From Candidatus Pseudobacter hemicellulosilyticus (lineage in GTDB: Bacteria; Bacteroidota; Bacteroidia; Chitinophagales; Chitinophagaceae): a stretch of DNA of 64,000 nucleotides. This document shows positions 1 through 9,201 of this stretch, piece after piece. A program made the position numbers and the translations under genes. Location: NCBI GenBank assembly GCA_029202545.1, contig CP119311.1, forward strand, positions 1,364,001 through 1,428,000. The letters run 5' to 3'. Within the stretch, counting starts at the first letter, position 1. Every line of letters begins with the position of its first letter. The notes under the pieces were generated by a model that saw nothing but the letters and a program-made list of their open reading frames with translations, searched no databases and had not been told where the DNA came from.

Positions 1-1811
1 TTGGTTTTGACGCTCTCAAGAATTTCCGCTTCAATACCGCCAAGCCGCAGACCAAGATCCATATCAGCAGCAATACTGACTGGTTTGACGCCCGCGTGGA
101 CATCTTCTTCGGCGAACAGAAAGTGACCATTGCAGACGTGAAGAAAGCCCTGGCCAACCGCCAGCAGTTTGTGCCGCTGAACGATGGCACCCTGGGTATC
201 CTGCCCGAAGAGTGGATCAAGAAATACTCCCTGCTGTTCCGCGTGGGCGAAGGCAAGCAGAACCAGCTCCGGCTCTCCAAATTCCACATGAGTGTGATTG
301 ATGAGCTGTATGAGAACCGCAGCGAAGAAGAGCTGGTGCTGAAACTGGAAGAAAAATACGAGACCTTAAGAAGCTTCAATAAGATCCGGGAGATCCCCGT
401 GCCCGAACACCTGGCGCATATCCTGCGCCCTTACCAGGAGCATGGGTTCCACTGGCTCAATTACCTCAGCGAGATCGGCTGGGGCGGGATCCTGGCAGAT
501 GATATGGGTTTGGGTAAAACCGTCCAGGCCCTTTCCTTCCTGCATTATTACCGTAAGCACCATGGAAAGCTGATGGCGCTGGTGGTTTGTCCCACCACCC
601 TGATGTTCAACTGGGAAAATGAGATCAAAAAATTTACGCCCGAGATCAAATACCATATCCACCATGGCGGCGAGCGTTCCCGCAACAAGGAACAGTTTGC
701 TGATGCTGAGGTGATCATCACTACCTATGGCACCCTGCGCAGCGATATCAAGCTGCTGGTGGACATTCCCTTTGATTATGTGGTACTGGATGAATCGCAG
801 GCTATTAAGAACCCGGCCAGTAAAGTGACCAAGGCCGCCTGCCTCATCAATTCCAAAAACAGGCTCTGCCTGAGTGGTACGCCGCTGCAGAATAATACCT
901 TCGATATTTTTGCCCAGATGAACTTCCTCAACCCGGGGATGCTGGGCAGCATTGAATTCTTCCGCCAGGAATTTGCCATTCCCATTGATAAATTCGGAGA
1001 GGCCGACCGCAAGGATCACCTGCGGAAATTGTTATACCCTTTCATCCTGCGCCGGACCAAGGAGCAGGTGGCGAAAGACCTGCCGGAAAAAACCGAGACC
1101 ATCCTCTATTGCGAAATGGAGAATGACCAGCGGAATATCTATGACGCCTACCGCAACGAGTTCCGCGACAAGATCATGGGCACCATTGAACAGCAGGGCA
1201 TCCAGCGTTCACAGCTCACCATCCTGCAGGGCCTGATGAAACTGCGGCAGATCTGTGATTCACCCGCTATCCTGAACGAGACCGAACGGTTCCCCAACCA
1301 TTCCATCAAGCTGGATGAGCTGGGCCGGGAGATCACGGAAAATATTGGTAACCACAAGGCCCTGGTATTCTCCCAGTTCCTGGGTATGCTGGCGCTGATC
1401 AAGGAAAAACTGAGGGAACTGGAAGTGGACTTTGAATATTTTGATGGCAGCACCTCGGCCATTGACCGGGAAAAGGCCATCCAGCGTTTCCAGAACGACG
1501 AGAATTGCCGGGTATTCCTGATCTCGCTCAAAGCCGGTGGTGTGGGTCTTAACCTGACCGCTGCGGACTATGTCTACATTGTGGATCCCTGGTGGAACCC
1601 TGCCGTGGAGCAACAGGCCATTGACCGGACGCACCGGATCGGGCAAACGAAAAATATCTTCGCCTACCGCATGATCTGTAAGGATACCATTGAAGACAAG
1701 ATCCTGCAGCTCCAGGACCGGAAACGGGTACTGGCCAAGGACCTGATCACGGACGACGAGGGATTTGTGAAGAGCCTTACCCGGGAAGATGTGGAATACC
1801 TGTTCAGCTAA
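1..1811 (+). CDS. SNF2-family DEAD/DEAH-box helicase, C-terminal part (5' end outside window)
   Basis: The frame is open from base 3 with no stop, so the gene enters from the left; the GTG at 96 is internal. The first residues (an 'SSNTDWFDARVDIFFG' stretch) look like the region before the ATPase core in bacterial SNF2 proteins. Motif I DDMGLGKT lies at about 498-521, the motif II variant DESQ at about 789, and SGTPLQN at about 874. The second RecA lobe follows: FDGST, LKAGGVGLNL, and the QQAIDRTHRIGQ motif near 1614. These are the seven-motif set of Swi2/Snf2 ATPases, which translocate on double-stranded DNA and remodel protein-DNA complexes. The complete C-terminus is present. Substrate and partner are not evident. 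No neighbour suggests a specific pathway. Confidence 0.93.
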   Translation, partial: GFDALKNFRFNTAKPQTKIHISSNTDWFDARVDIFFGEQKVTIADVKKALANRQQFVPLNDGTLGILPEEWIKKYSLLFRVGEGKQNQLRLSKFHMSVIDELYENRSEEELVLKLEEKYETLRSFNKIREIPVPEHLAHILRPYQEHGFHWLNYLSEIGWGGILADDMGLGKTVQALSFLHYYRKHHGKLMALVVCPTTLMFNWENEIKKFTPEIKYHIHHGGERSRNKEQFADAEVIITTYGTLRSDIKLLVDIPFDYVVLDESQAIKNPASKVTKAACLINSKNRLCLSGTPLQNNTFDIFAQMNFLNPGMLGSIEFFRQEFAIPIDKFGEADRKDHLRKLLYPFILRRTKEQVAKDLPEKTETILYCEMENDQRNIYDAYRNEFRDKIMGTIEQQGIQRSQLTILQGLMKLRQICDSPAILNETERFPNHSIKLDELGREITENIGNHKALVFSQFLGMLALIKEKLRELEVDFEYFDGSTSAIDREKAIQRFQNDENCRVFLISLKAGGVGLNLTAADYVYIVDPWWNPAVEQQAIDRTHRIGQTKNIFAYRMICKDTIEDKILQLQDRKRVLAKDLITDDEGFVKSLTREDVEYLFS

Positions 1812-1847
1812 CCCTCATTCACTCATTATCAATGCTTTTCCATTCAT

Positions 1848-1885
1848 CCGGGAAAACAGCCGTTTACCGTTTTCCCGGGAATGCT
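1848..1885 (+). terminator. Terminator-like hairpin after the helicase gene
   Basis: A perfect 10-bp stem, CCGGGAAAAC (1848-1857) and GTTTTCCCGG (1869-1878), encloses an 11-base loop. It lies 36 bases past the stop codon. The T-run is weak and late (TTTTT near 1891), so it may be only a partial terminator. Confidence 0.45.
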
Positions 1886-1984
1886 CAGCCTTTTTGGTGC
1901 ATTCCAGGCCCCCTGCCCCACAAGTTTCCAGCCGGCCCGGCCGTCTAAGCCAGTATAATTCTTATTTGTTCATCCTTAACAGCC

Positions 1985-4927
1985 ATGAAGAAGACCATCC
2001 TGTTTATTGTCCTGCTGACCAGTATCAGTTCCGTATCCTTTGCACAGAAAAAGGTGACGGGCAGCATCAAGGGTAAACTGACCGATACCCTTTACAAAGA
2101 ACCGCTGGCCGAAGCCACCGTGTCCATCCTGCATGCAGCTGACAGCGCCGTTGTCAGTTTTGTCCTGTCCAACCCCAAGGGCGAATTTGAAATAAAAGAC
2201 CTGGACACCGGCTCTTACCGGTTATTGATCACCTTCCAGGGTTATGCGCCGTTTTCCCGTAAATTCAGCATCAGCCCGGACTCTTTCAATATCGTGCTGG
2301 GAGAAGTGTATATGGATAAGCAAAGCACCCTGCTGGAAGAGGTTATTGTGGAAGCACCACCCATTGTGATCAAGAAGGACACTATTGAGTTCCGGGCCAG
2401 CGCCTTCAAAACAAAACCCAATGCCGTAGCTGAAGACCTGCTCAAAAAAGTACCCGGCGTACAGGTGGACAAGGATGGTAACGTGAAGGCCCAGGGTGAA
2501 GATGTGCAGAAGATCTACGTAGATGGAAAGGAATTTTTTGGCAATGATCCCAAGCTGGCCACCAAGAATATCACAGCAGACATGATTGAGTCCGTGCAGG
2601 TATTTGACGATATGAGTGACCAGGCCAAGTTTTCCCGGATAGATGACGGCAGCCGGTCCAAGACCATTAATATCAAATTGAAGAAGGATCGTCGCAAAGG
2701 CGTGTTCGGTCGGATAATGGCCGGGGCCGGTACGGATGAACGTTACGAGGCCAGCGGCAATGTGAACTACTTCAACGGCGATCGCCGCATTTCCATACTG
2801 GCTGGTATCAACAACGTCAATAAACAGAATTTCTCCTTTAATGATATTGTTTCCTCCATGGGTGGTTTTGGTTCCCGCGGCAGCGGCGGCGGAGGAGGTG
2901 GTGGCTTTGGTGGTGGAGGTTTCGGCGGCGGTGGCGGTGGCATGCGCGGCATGATGGGCGGTTTTGGCGGCGGTAATAATAGCGGCATTTCCAAAAATCT
3001 CACTGCCGGCCTCAACTATACCGATAAATGGGGCAGCAAGATTGATGTTACCGGCAGTTATTTCTTCTCCCAGAATGATAACCATACCGAACAGGAACGG
3101 GTAAGAAGGACCACTTTCCAGGATTCCCTGGCTACCCAGGAAAATCTTTCCTATTCCGATAGCCGGAACCAGAACCATCGTTTCAACATGCGGTTTGAGT
3201 ATTATATCGATACCATGAACTCCATCCTGTTCACGCCCAGTGTAACGATACAGCATTCAGAGACCAACAGCATGGACCAGATGCGGTCCCGCGCTACAGT
3301 GAAAGGGCAGGACTACCTGGCTATTAACGGGGAGACCAACAACTATAATGAACGGGACGGAGTGAACCTGAACAACAACCTGCTGTACCGGAAAAGATTC
3401 CGCAAGCAGTTCCGGACCCTGACCATTGGCTGGCAGAATACCATCAGCAACAGTGATGGCAATGGCGCTACCTTATCGCCCCTGGAATATTATAACCCGG
3501 ATGGCAGCCTGGATACCGTGAGTACACAGAACTACCGCAGCACCCAGAAAACAAGGACCAACAACAATACGATCAGCGCTTCCTTTACAGAACCTATTGC
3601 CAAAAATGCTATCCTGGAAATGAACTATGCCTATACAGATAACAGCAATACTTCGGACAGGAAGGCCTATAATTTCAACGAGACCACCGGCGAGTTTGAT
3701 ACACCGGATAAAAACCTGACCAACTATTTTGAGAATGATTTCACGGCGCACCGTGGCGGCCTGAACTTCCGGATGCAGTTCACCAAAGCCTCCTTCCAGC
3801 TGGGCGGCGCCGTTCAGTATTCTGAACTGAACAGTATGAGCGAAAGGAATCTCAATAACAAGGATACCGTATTGTATGTATTCCAGCGCGCCACCAATCT
3901 TTTCCCTACAGCTAATTATACGTACCAGTTCTCCCGCAGTAAGAACCTTCGTATATCCTATCGTGGCCGTACCAACCAGCCCAATACCACCCAACTGCAG
4001 GATGCACCGGACCTGTCCAACCGCTTACAGATCCGTAACGGTAATCCCGGGCTTCGCCAGGAATTTGCCAATAATTTCAATCTTAACTACAGCACTTTTA
4101 ATATTAATACCTTCAGCTTTTTTTCGGCTAATGTTACCTATGACAATACTTCCAACCGGATCGTGAATGCTATTTACGATCAGGTGCCGCAGGGGCTGGT
4201 GCCGGATTCTTTGTCGAAGGGCGCCCAATATATTGTGCCGGTGAACCTGAATGGTTCTTACAATGCTTCTGCTTTTATCACCCTGGGCTTCCCACTGCGG
4301 GGAGCTATGAAGGGCAGCAGCCTGAACTTCAATTCCAACGCCAGCTACAACCGCGCTCCGAGCCTGATCAACGCGCAAAAGAACTTTACCAATACGCTGT
4401 CGCTGACCCAGACCGCGGGTATCAGCCTGACCCTGCTCAAGGAATCCCTGTTCCTGGACCTGAAGGGCAGCTTAACGTATAATGACGCCAAGTCCACCAA
4501 TCCCAACCTGAACCTGGACCAGCGTTACTACTCGCAGAACTATTCTGCTGACATCAGCTATACCTTCCTGAAGAACCTGATCCTGTCTACCGATTTTGAT
4601 TATTATATCAATACCGGCCGTACAGATGGGTTCAACCAGAGCATTCCCCTGCTGAATGCAGGGCTGGCCTACCAGCTGTTCAAGAAAAAGAATGGCGAGC
4701 TGAAACTTTCCGTGAACGACCTGATGAACCAGAACCAGAGCATCAACCGGACCGTGGCCGATAACTATTATGAAGATACCCGTACGGTGGTGCTGAAACG
4801 ATATTTCCTGCTGACCTTCACCTATAATCTGAACAGGATGGGCGGTCAGCAGCAGGGTCCGCGCATGCCGGGTATGAATAATATGCCGCGTGAAATGCGC
4901 CGCGAGATGCGGGGCATGAGTATGTAA
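1985..4927 (+). CDS. Outer-membrane beta-barrel protein with carboxypeptidase-regulatory-like N-terminus
   Basis: A 980-residue protein with a clear signal peptide ending SVSFAQ (residues 1-21). Residues about 25-110 form a carboxypeptidase-regulatory-like beta-sandwich (GSIKGKLTDTLYKEPLAEATV). A plug-like part follows (LLKKVPGVQVDKDGNV, then VDGKEFFGNDPKLATKNI), then a long barrel region with many aromatic and Asn/Tyr-rich strands, as in the outer-membrane beta-barrel family 3 group. A glycine-rich insert lies at about residues 297-335 (bases 2875-2990), and the C-terminus is Met/Arg-rich. Family members sit in the outer membrane; many are TonB-dependent-receptor relatives whose substrates are unknown. 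The gene at 6245 is a close paralogue. No partner gene fixes a substrate. Confidence 0.88.
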   Translation: MKKTILFIVLLTSISSVSFAQKKVTGSIKGKLTDTLYKEPLAEATVSILHAADSAVVSFVLSNPKGEFEIKDLDTGSYRLLITFQGYAPFSRKFSISPDSFNIVLGEVYMDKQSTLLEEVIVEAPPIVIKKDTIEFRASAFKTKPNAVAEDLLKKVPGVQVDKDGNVKAQGEDVQKIYVDGKEFFGNDPKLATKNITADMIESVQVFDDMSDQAKFSRIDDGSRSKTINIKLKKDRRKGVFGRIMAGAGTDERYEASGNVNYFNGDRRISILAGINNVNKQNFSFNDIVSSMGGFGSRGSGGGGGGGFGGGGFGGGGGGMRGMMGGFGGGNNSGISKNLTAGLNYTDKWGSKIDVTGSYFFSQNDNHTEQERVRRTTFQDSLATQENLSYSDSRNQNHRFNMRFEYYIDTMNSILFTPSVTIQHSETNSMDQMRSRATVKGQDYLAINGETNNYNERDGVNLNNNLLYRKRFRKQFRTLTIGWQNTISNSDGNGATLSPLEYYNPDGSLDTVSTQNYRSTQKTRTNNNTISASFTEPIAKNAILEMNYAYTDNSNTSDRKAYNFNETTGEFDTPDKNLTNYFENDFTAHRGGLNFRMQFTKASFQLGGAVQYSELNSMSERNLNNKDTVLYVFQRATNLFPTANYTYQFSRSKNLRISYRGRTNQPNTTQLQDAPDLSNRLQIRNGNPGLRQEFANNFNLNYSTFNINTFSFFSANVTYDNTSNRIVNAIYDQVPQGLVPDSLSKGAQYIVPVNLNGSYNASAFITLGFPLRGAMKGSSLNFNSNASYNRAPSLINAQKNFTNTLSLTQTAGISLTLLKESLFLDLKGSLTYNDAKSTNPNLNLDQRYYSQNYSADISYTFLKNLILSTDFDYYINTGRTDGFNQSIPLLNAGLAYQLFKKKNGELKLSVNDLMNQNQSINRTVADNYYEDTRTVVLKRYFLLTFTYNLNRMGGQQQGPRMPGMNNMPREMRREMRGMSM

Positions 4928-4959
4928 GACACAAAGAGATTCCCTATAAAAACGACAAG

Positions 4960-4985
4960 CAGCTGGGTTCGCCTGGCTGTTTTTT
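4960..4985 (+). terminator. Rho-independent terminator of the 1985 gene
   Basis: CAGCTGGG (4960-4967), loop TTCG, then CCTGGCTG (4972-4979) with two G-T wobble pairs, followed directly by TTTTTT. It lies 33 bases beyond the stop codon. Confidence 0.75.
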
Positions 4986-4986
4986 A

Positions 4987-5020
4987 TTTGGGACGAACCA
5001 GGGGGATGCCTGTACGGAAA
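4987..5020 (+). repeat. Dispersed intergenic repeat, copy 1
   Basis: Core GGGACGAACC at 4990-4999, preceded by a T-rich run and followed by AGGGGGATGCC. It starts just after the terminator at 4960-4985. Other copies lie at 5092, 33908, 45104 (reverse), 45241 (reverse), 45357 and 55915. Confidence 0.75.
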
Positions 5021-5087
5021 AGCTGATAACGCTGGAAAGGACTGTCTATAGAGGTGACAGGTTGAGTCTTGGGTTGCAATAGAAAGT

Positions 5088-5125
5088 TTTTGGGACGAAC
5101 CAAGGGGAGATCCGGGTGCAATGGT
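5088..5125 (+). repeat. Dispersed intergenic repeat, copy 2
   Basis: Core GGGACGAACC at 5092-5101, preceded by TTTTT and followed by AAGGGGAGATCCGGGTGC. The GGAGATC and GGTGC parts match the longer copy at 45040-45114 read in reverse. Confidence 0.78.
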
Positions 5126-5139
5126 CTGCCGCTACTGTT

Positions 5140-5172
5140 GCCTGGTTGAACCCAGGGAAGATCCGGGTATTG
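5140..5172 (+). repeat. Degenerate dispersed repeat, copy 3
   Basis: The sequence GGTTGAACCCAGGGAAGATC followed by CGGGTATTGGG parallels copy 2 (GAACCAAGGGGAGATCCGGG), but the GGGAC part of the core is lost. It lies about 55 bases after copy 2, so the two form a short tandem. Confidence 0.5.
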
Positions 5173-5181
5173 GGCAGCTAC

Positions 5182-5209
5182 AAAAAAATGTCCCGCCGTG
5201 AGGCGGGAC
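5182..5209 (-). terminator. Rho-independent terminator on the minus strand
   Basis: GTCCCGCC (5190-5197), loop GTGA, GGCGGGAC (5202-5209): a perfect 8-bp GC-rich stem. On the plus strand it is preceded by seven A (5182-5188), so read leftwards it is a stem followed by a T7 tract. It implies a minus-strand transcript from the right; the only candidate is the small frame at 5270-5473. Confidence 0.72.
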
Positions 5210-5269
5210 CAGCACATACAATTGTGGTTTCAGAGGTAAGTGCTAAACTTATCGAACTACTATTTATCG

Positions 5270-5473
5270 CTATTTAAATTGTGAGCGTTTTTTGTAATAA
5301 GTGGAGGCGCTGATGGGTGATTGTCCCATGACGAGAACTGACCAGAGGCTGCGTAAAAAACGGGTAAATCCTGAAGATGGTCTGTAGAAATCCTTACAGA
5401 TCTGTGTTCTGTGAGTGTTGAAATACATTGAACTGTGTTCCATGGACGTGGGATATTGGTTTATGACAAACAA
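5270..5473 (-). CDS. Candidate small basic protein, 67 residues, unrecognised
   Basis: The protein is short, basic and rich in Ser/Tyr/Arg (middle part FTRFLRSLWSVLVMG, end STYYKKRSQFK). I do not recognise a family. Support is contextual. Reading the minus strand, the start is a TTG at 5473-5471, preceded by AGGAGGG about 9 bases away, an unusually good Shine-Dalgarno for this phylum. A strong terminator (5182-5209) lies about 60 bases after the stop. A later ATG (MEHSSMYF) would give 58 residues. The same transcript could instead be a non-coding RNA. The long upstream extension of the next plus-strand frame (5435-5587) overlaps it and is judged spurious. Confidence 0.42.
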   Translation of the reverse strand: MFVINQYPTSMEHSSMYFNTHRTQICKDFYRPSSGFTRFLRSLWSVLVMGQSPISASTYYKKRSQFK

Positions 5474-5587
5474 AGGTTCTTCCCTCCTACAACGGTAAGG
5501 GATCGCTTTTATTGTTTCCCGGACAACAGTATTTTTCCTATTTCACAGGCCGCGGCTTTTGATTACTTTTCGGTCAAATCCCTTCTC

Positions 5588-6142
5588 ATGAAAACGATCA
5601 TCCTCCTTATCCTGCTGACAGCTTCGCTGCCGTCCGCTGCCCAGGGCGTTTTCAGCAACCAGACCACCGCCGCCCTTCAGAAAGTGATCCAGGATTACCC
5701 GAATCGGTTCCTTAACATCCGCGGAGACCGGATACAGGAACATGACCATTCCATAGAATATGCTTCCAAGGTCAGGATACCCGGCTCCCTGCATTGCGTG
5801 GTGACAGAGGCCAATACCGCTGCCGTAGCTTTCGGCTGGACCTGTAATCTTTTCCAGACCACCGATCCGCAAAAAGCCCGCGACAAATTCCAGGAGTTGT
5901 TCAACCAGATCAGGAATACCATCATCAAGATAGAAGGTGCAAAACCTTTTATCCTTAACGGTGATTATGAACAGCCCAGCGCTGATGCACTGCAGGCTGT
6001 TATCCAGTTCCGCTTTGTTCCGGCCACCACCCAGGTGCGTAACCTGAAAGTGACGCTGACCCTGCAATACCAGGAAGAGTGGACCATTGTACTGGATGTA
6101 TTTGAAACGGCGCCCGCAGAAACAGCAGTGGCCGCTCCCTGA
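5588..6142 (+). CDS. Secreted hypothetical protein, 184 residues
   Basis: I chose the ATG at 5588 because it gives a signal peptide (MKTIILLILLTASLPSAAQG) right at the N-terminus; the open frame extends upstream to 5435 without protein-like features. The mature part has alternating polar and hydrophobic strands (SLHCVVTEANTAAVAFGW; LKVTLTLQYQEEWTIVLDVF) and no motif that I recognise. It lies between two paralogous outer-membrane barrel genes, so it may act at the outer membrane or periplasm, but this is inference from position only. The Ala/Pro-rich end (APAETAVAAP) is probably disordered. Confidence 0.72.
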   Translation: MKTIILLILLTASLPSAAQGVFSNQTTAALQKVIQDYPNRFLNIRGDRIQEHDHSIEYASKVRIPGSLHCVVTEANTAAVAFGWTCNLFQTTDPQKARDKFQELFNQIRNTIIKIEGAKPFILNGDYEQPSADALQAVIQFRFVPATTQVRNLKVTLTLQYQEEWTIVLDVFETAPAETAVAAP

Positions 6143-6244
6143 TATTTATTAACCTTCATTAACATTAAACCAACCCTGGTTAACCTCTTTTAGGCGGTTG
6201 CCGGAATACTTTCGTGTTAACTATCAACCCGAAATAATTCCGGC

Positions 6245-9043
6245 GTGAAAAGACTATTACTCCTTCTTTTTATGGTCAGTCCATTGGTGCTGTTGGCGCA
6301 ACAGAAAGGACAGATAAAAGGCCAGGCCTATGATACTGCTGCCCGTCAGCCCATTGCTTCTGCCACGGTCACCCTCCTGCTGCAGAAAGATTCTACCCTG
6401 GTCAGCTTTACTATGACCGATGAAAAAGGACATTTTGAAATTCCGCGGGTGGCCAATGGCCGCTACCGCCTGTTGCTTTCGCATATCAATTACCATAACA
6501 TGGTGAAATATGTTACGGTGAGTGATAGTGTAAAGACCATTGACCTGGGTCAGCTGTCCATGTCTGACCTGACCACCATGCTGGAAGAAGTGATTGTAAC
6601 AGCCGAACCCCCGCCGGTTACCCTGGTGGGCGATACCGTGCTCTATAATGCAGGCTCTTTTAAAGTGCAGCCCAATGCCACAGTGGAAGACCTGCTCAAA
6701 AAACTGCCGGGCGTGAAAGTTGGGAAAGATGGTAGTGTCACTGCGCAGGGGCAATCGGTTAAAAAAGTACTGGTGGACGGCAAAGAGTTCTTTGGGAATG
6801 ATCCAAAAATTGCTACCCGCAACCTGCAGGCCGGTGCAATAGAGAAAGTGCAGGTCTATGACAGATCCAGCGATGCCGCCCAGCTGACAGGATTTGATGA
6901 TGGCAACAGTGAAAAGACCATCAACCTGCAGTTAAAAAAAGACCGGAAGAAAGGATATTTCGGGAATGCCAAAGCAGGCGCCGGCACCGACCAGCGTTTT
7001 GAAGGCAGTCTTAGCCTCAGCTCCTTTAAAGGCAGCCGGCAGTTATCAGTGCTGGGCATGGGCAATAATATCAATGGCGAAGGATTTACCGGTGGTGATA
7101 TGCTCAATATGAGCAGTATGGGTGGCCGGAGCGGCGGGGGCGGTGTAGTAGTGGTCAGTGTTGCCAGTTCCGGTAACAGTGGGGGAAGCAGCGGCAGCGG
7201 TGGCATGGCCACCCGCTGGGCCGGTGGCGTCAATTACAATAACCTGATAGGTACTAATACAGACCTGGCCAGCAATTATTTCTTTAACAGTACGGATACC
7301 CGTTCTGCAACGGATACCCGGAGAACCTATCTCAACCAGAATGCCTTACTCTATAACCAGCGTGCAGTAAGCGACCAGCTCAACAATGCGCATAAGCTGA
7401 ACGGTACAGCTGATATCCGGCTGGACTCTTTTCATTCGCTGAAGATCACTCCTTCCCTGGGCTACCAGGATACCCGGAGCAGCAGCTATAAAGAGTACCA
7501 GACGCTTTCCGGCGCTGACAAACTTACCAATGAAGGCTATAGTGATAACGAGGCAGGGAACAAAGGGTATACTTTCAGCAATGACCTTTCTTTCCGGAAA
7601 AAATTCAGGCGTAGCGGTCGCACCCTTTACCTGGGCTGGCAATTTAACCGGGCCGAAAGTGATGGGGATGGGCTGCTGCATTCAGTGAACCGCTTTTATG
7701 ATGCCAATGAACTGCTGCAAAGGACTGACTCCATTCAGCAATACAATACCAGCAACAGTGACCAGAACGGGTATACGCTCAGGGCTGCCTATACCGAGCC
7801 CATCTTTAAAAGATCATTGCTGGAACTCAGTGGCAGCAAAAGCAGCAGCAGCAGTAAATCTGAAAAAAATACCTGGGACCTGAACGGTCAGACCGGCAAA
7901 TACGACCAGGTCAATGAGCAGTTGACCAATGATTATAACAATACCTATGGTACTACCAATGCCGGGCTGAAAATATTGACCAAAGGAAAAAAATACAACT
8001 GGTCTGTAGGGGCCAACTGGCAGCGGGCTGATCTGGAAGGACAGATCATCATGGGCGCTAAAGATTCCGTGATCAGCAAGACCTTCTACAATATATTACC
8101 GGTAGCGCGCCTGCAATACAACTTCACTTCCTTCAACCGGCTTACCCTTAATTACAATACCAATACCCGGCAGCCTTCGGCCGCACAGCTGCAACCAGTA
8201 CCGGATATCAGTGATCCGCTCAATATCAGCGAGGGCAATCCGCTGCTGAAACAGGAGTTCAACCACAACCTGAACCTGACGTTCATGAGTGTAAACCCTT
8301 ACGAGGGCCGGAACCTTTTTGCTTTCCTGACCATGCAGCAGACCAATCACAAAATTGTGAACAGTGACAGCATAGATAATTATGGTGTGAAGTATACCCG
8401 CCCGGTGAATGTAAGTGGCGTATATAGTATAAGCGGCGATATAAGGGGCAGCCTGCCGTTGACCATTGTCAAGGGCTCTGTTAATATAGGCACTAATATC
8501 TCTTATAATAAAAGCAAGCAGTTCATAGACCAGCAGTCCAATGATATCCGTACGTTGACCATGGGACCGGATATCCGCTTTGAGCTGAACCTGACGGATA
8601 AGCTGGATATTTCACTGAATGCAGGATACAATTTCAATAAAACAAAGTACAGCCTGCGTGATTCCATGAACACCTCGTATTTTAACCATGAGTACGGTGC
8701 GGATATCAACTGGCAGTTGCCGTGGAATATCTATCTCAATAGTGCATTTACGTATACCATCAATAACCAGCTGGCTGCGGGGTATAATGCAAGGGTGCCT
8801 TTATGGAATGCTTCCGTGAGCAAGCAGCTGCTGAAGGGCAATAGAGGTGAACTGAAATTGTCTGCATTTGATCTGCTGAATCAAAACGTTGGGGTTACCC
8901 GAAATACAAATCAGAACTATATAGAAGATGTTCGCTCCATCACATTACAGCAATATTTCATGTTGAGTTTTAATTACCGTTTGAATAAAGGAGAAGCCGC
9001 GCCGCAGGCAATGCCGGGCGGCCGGCAGCTCCTACGTCGCTGA
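6245..9043 (+). CDS. Outer-membrane beta-barrel protein, paralogue of the 1985 gene
   Basis: A 932-residue protein starting at GTG 6245, which gives a clean signal peptide (MKRLLLLLFMVSPLVLLAQQ). The domain order copies the 1985 gene: carboxypeptidase-regulatory-like sandwich (GQIKGQAYDTAARQPIASATV), an LEEVIV segment, plug-like LLKKLPGVKVGKDGSV and VDGKEFFGNDPKIATRNL, then a long Asn/Tyr-rich barrel. In place of the pure glycine insert there is a Gly/Ser/Val insert at about residues 297-322 (bases 7131-7210). Known family members are outer-membrane barrels related to TonB-dependent receptors. The ligand is unknown. The two paralogues and the small secreted protein between them may have arisen by duplication. 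Confidence 0.87.
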   Translation: MKRLLLLLFMVSPLVLLAQQKGQIKGQAYDTAARQPIASATVTLLLQKDSTLVSFTMTDEKGHFEIPRVANGRYRLLLSHINYHNMVKYVTVSDSVKTIDLGQLSMSDLTTMLEEVIVTAEPPPVTLVGDTVLYNAGSFKVQPNATVEDLLKKLPGVKVGKDGSVTAQGQSVKKVLVDGKEFFGNDPKIATRNLQAGAIEKVQVYDRSSDAAQLTGFDDGNSEKTINLQLKKDRKKGYFGNAKAGAGTDQRFEGSLSLSSFKGSRQLSVLGMGNNINGEGFTGGDMLNMSSMGGRSGGGGVVVVSVASSGNSGGSSGSGGMATRWAGGVNYNNLIGTNTDLASNYFFNSTDTRSATDTRRTYLNQNALLYNQRAVSDQLNNAHKLNGTADIRLDSFHSLKITPSLGYQDTRSSSYKEYQTLSGADKLTNEGYSDNEAGNKGYTFSNDLSFRKKFRRSGRTLYLGWQFNRAESDGDGLLHSVNRFYDANELLQRTDSIQQYNTSNSDQNGYTLRAAYTEPIFKRSLLELSGSKSSSSSKSEKNTWDLNGQTGKYDQVNEQLTNDYNNTYGTTNAGLKILTKGKKYNWSVGANWQRADLEGQIIMGAKDSVISKTFYNILPVARLQYNFTSFNRLTLNYNTNTRQPSAAQLQPVPDISDPLNISEGNPLLKQEFNHNLNLTFMSVNPYEGRNLFAFLTMQQTNHKIVNSDSIDNYGVKYTRPVNVSGVYSISGDIRGSLPLTIVKGSVNIGTNISYNKSKQFIDQQSNDIRTLTMGPDIRFELNLTDKLDISLNAGYNFNKTKYSLRDSMNTSYFNHEYGADINWQLPWNIYLNSAFTYTINNQLAAGYNARVPLWNASVSKQLLKGNRGELKLSAFDLLNQNVGVTRNTNQNYIEDVRSITLQQYFMLSFNYRLNKGEAAPQAMPGGRQLLRR

Positions 9044-9201
9044 GTTGTGGCAATAATTCAACATATAAAAAAATTTTCTTTGACCATCAGATACTTAACG
9101 GTCCTTCGCGGGCGTTCAATACAATGCTGATCAATTAGGGTCATGATGCACCCCCTCCTTCATGACTTGTGCGATTGAATAATCCGCTAAATCCAAATCG
9201 T

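Larger units (their letters stand above)
4986..5269. other. Gene-free stretch holding three copies of the GGGACGAACC repeat and a reverse terminator
   Basis: No credible gene is seen here. The stretch contains two good repeat copies (4990, 5092), one degenerate copy (5146) and a minus-strand terminator (5182-5209). The minus-strand frame through it is open only because of the repeats and has no family features. Confidence 0.6.

Noticed and set aside
5435..5587. N-terminal extension of the 5588 gene
   Set aside because: No signal or family features before residue MKTIIL; the ATG at 5588 starts a clear signal peptide.
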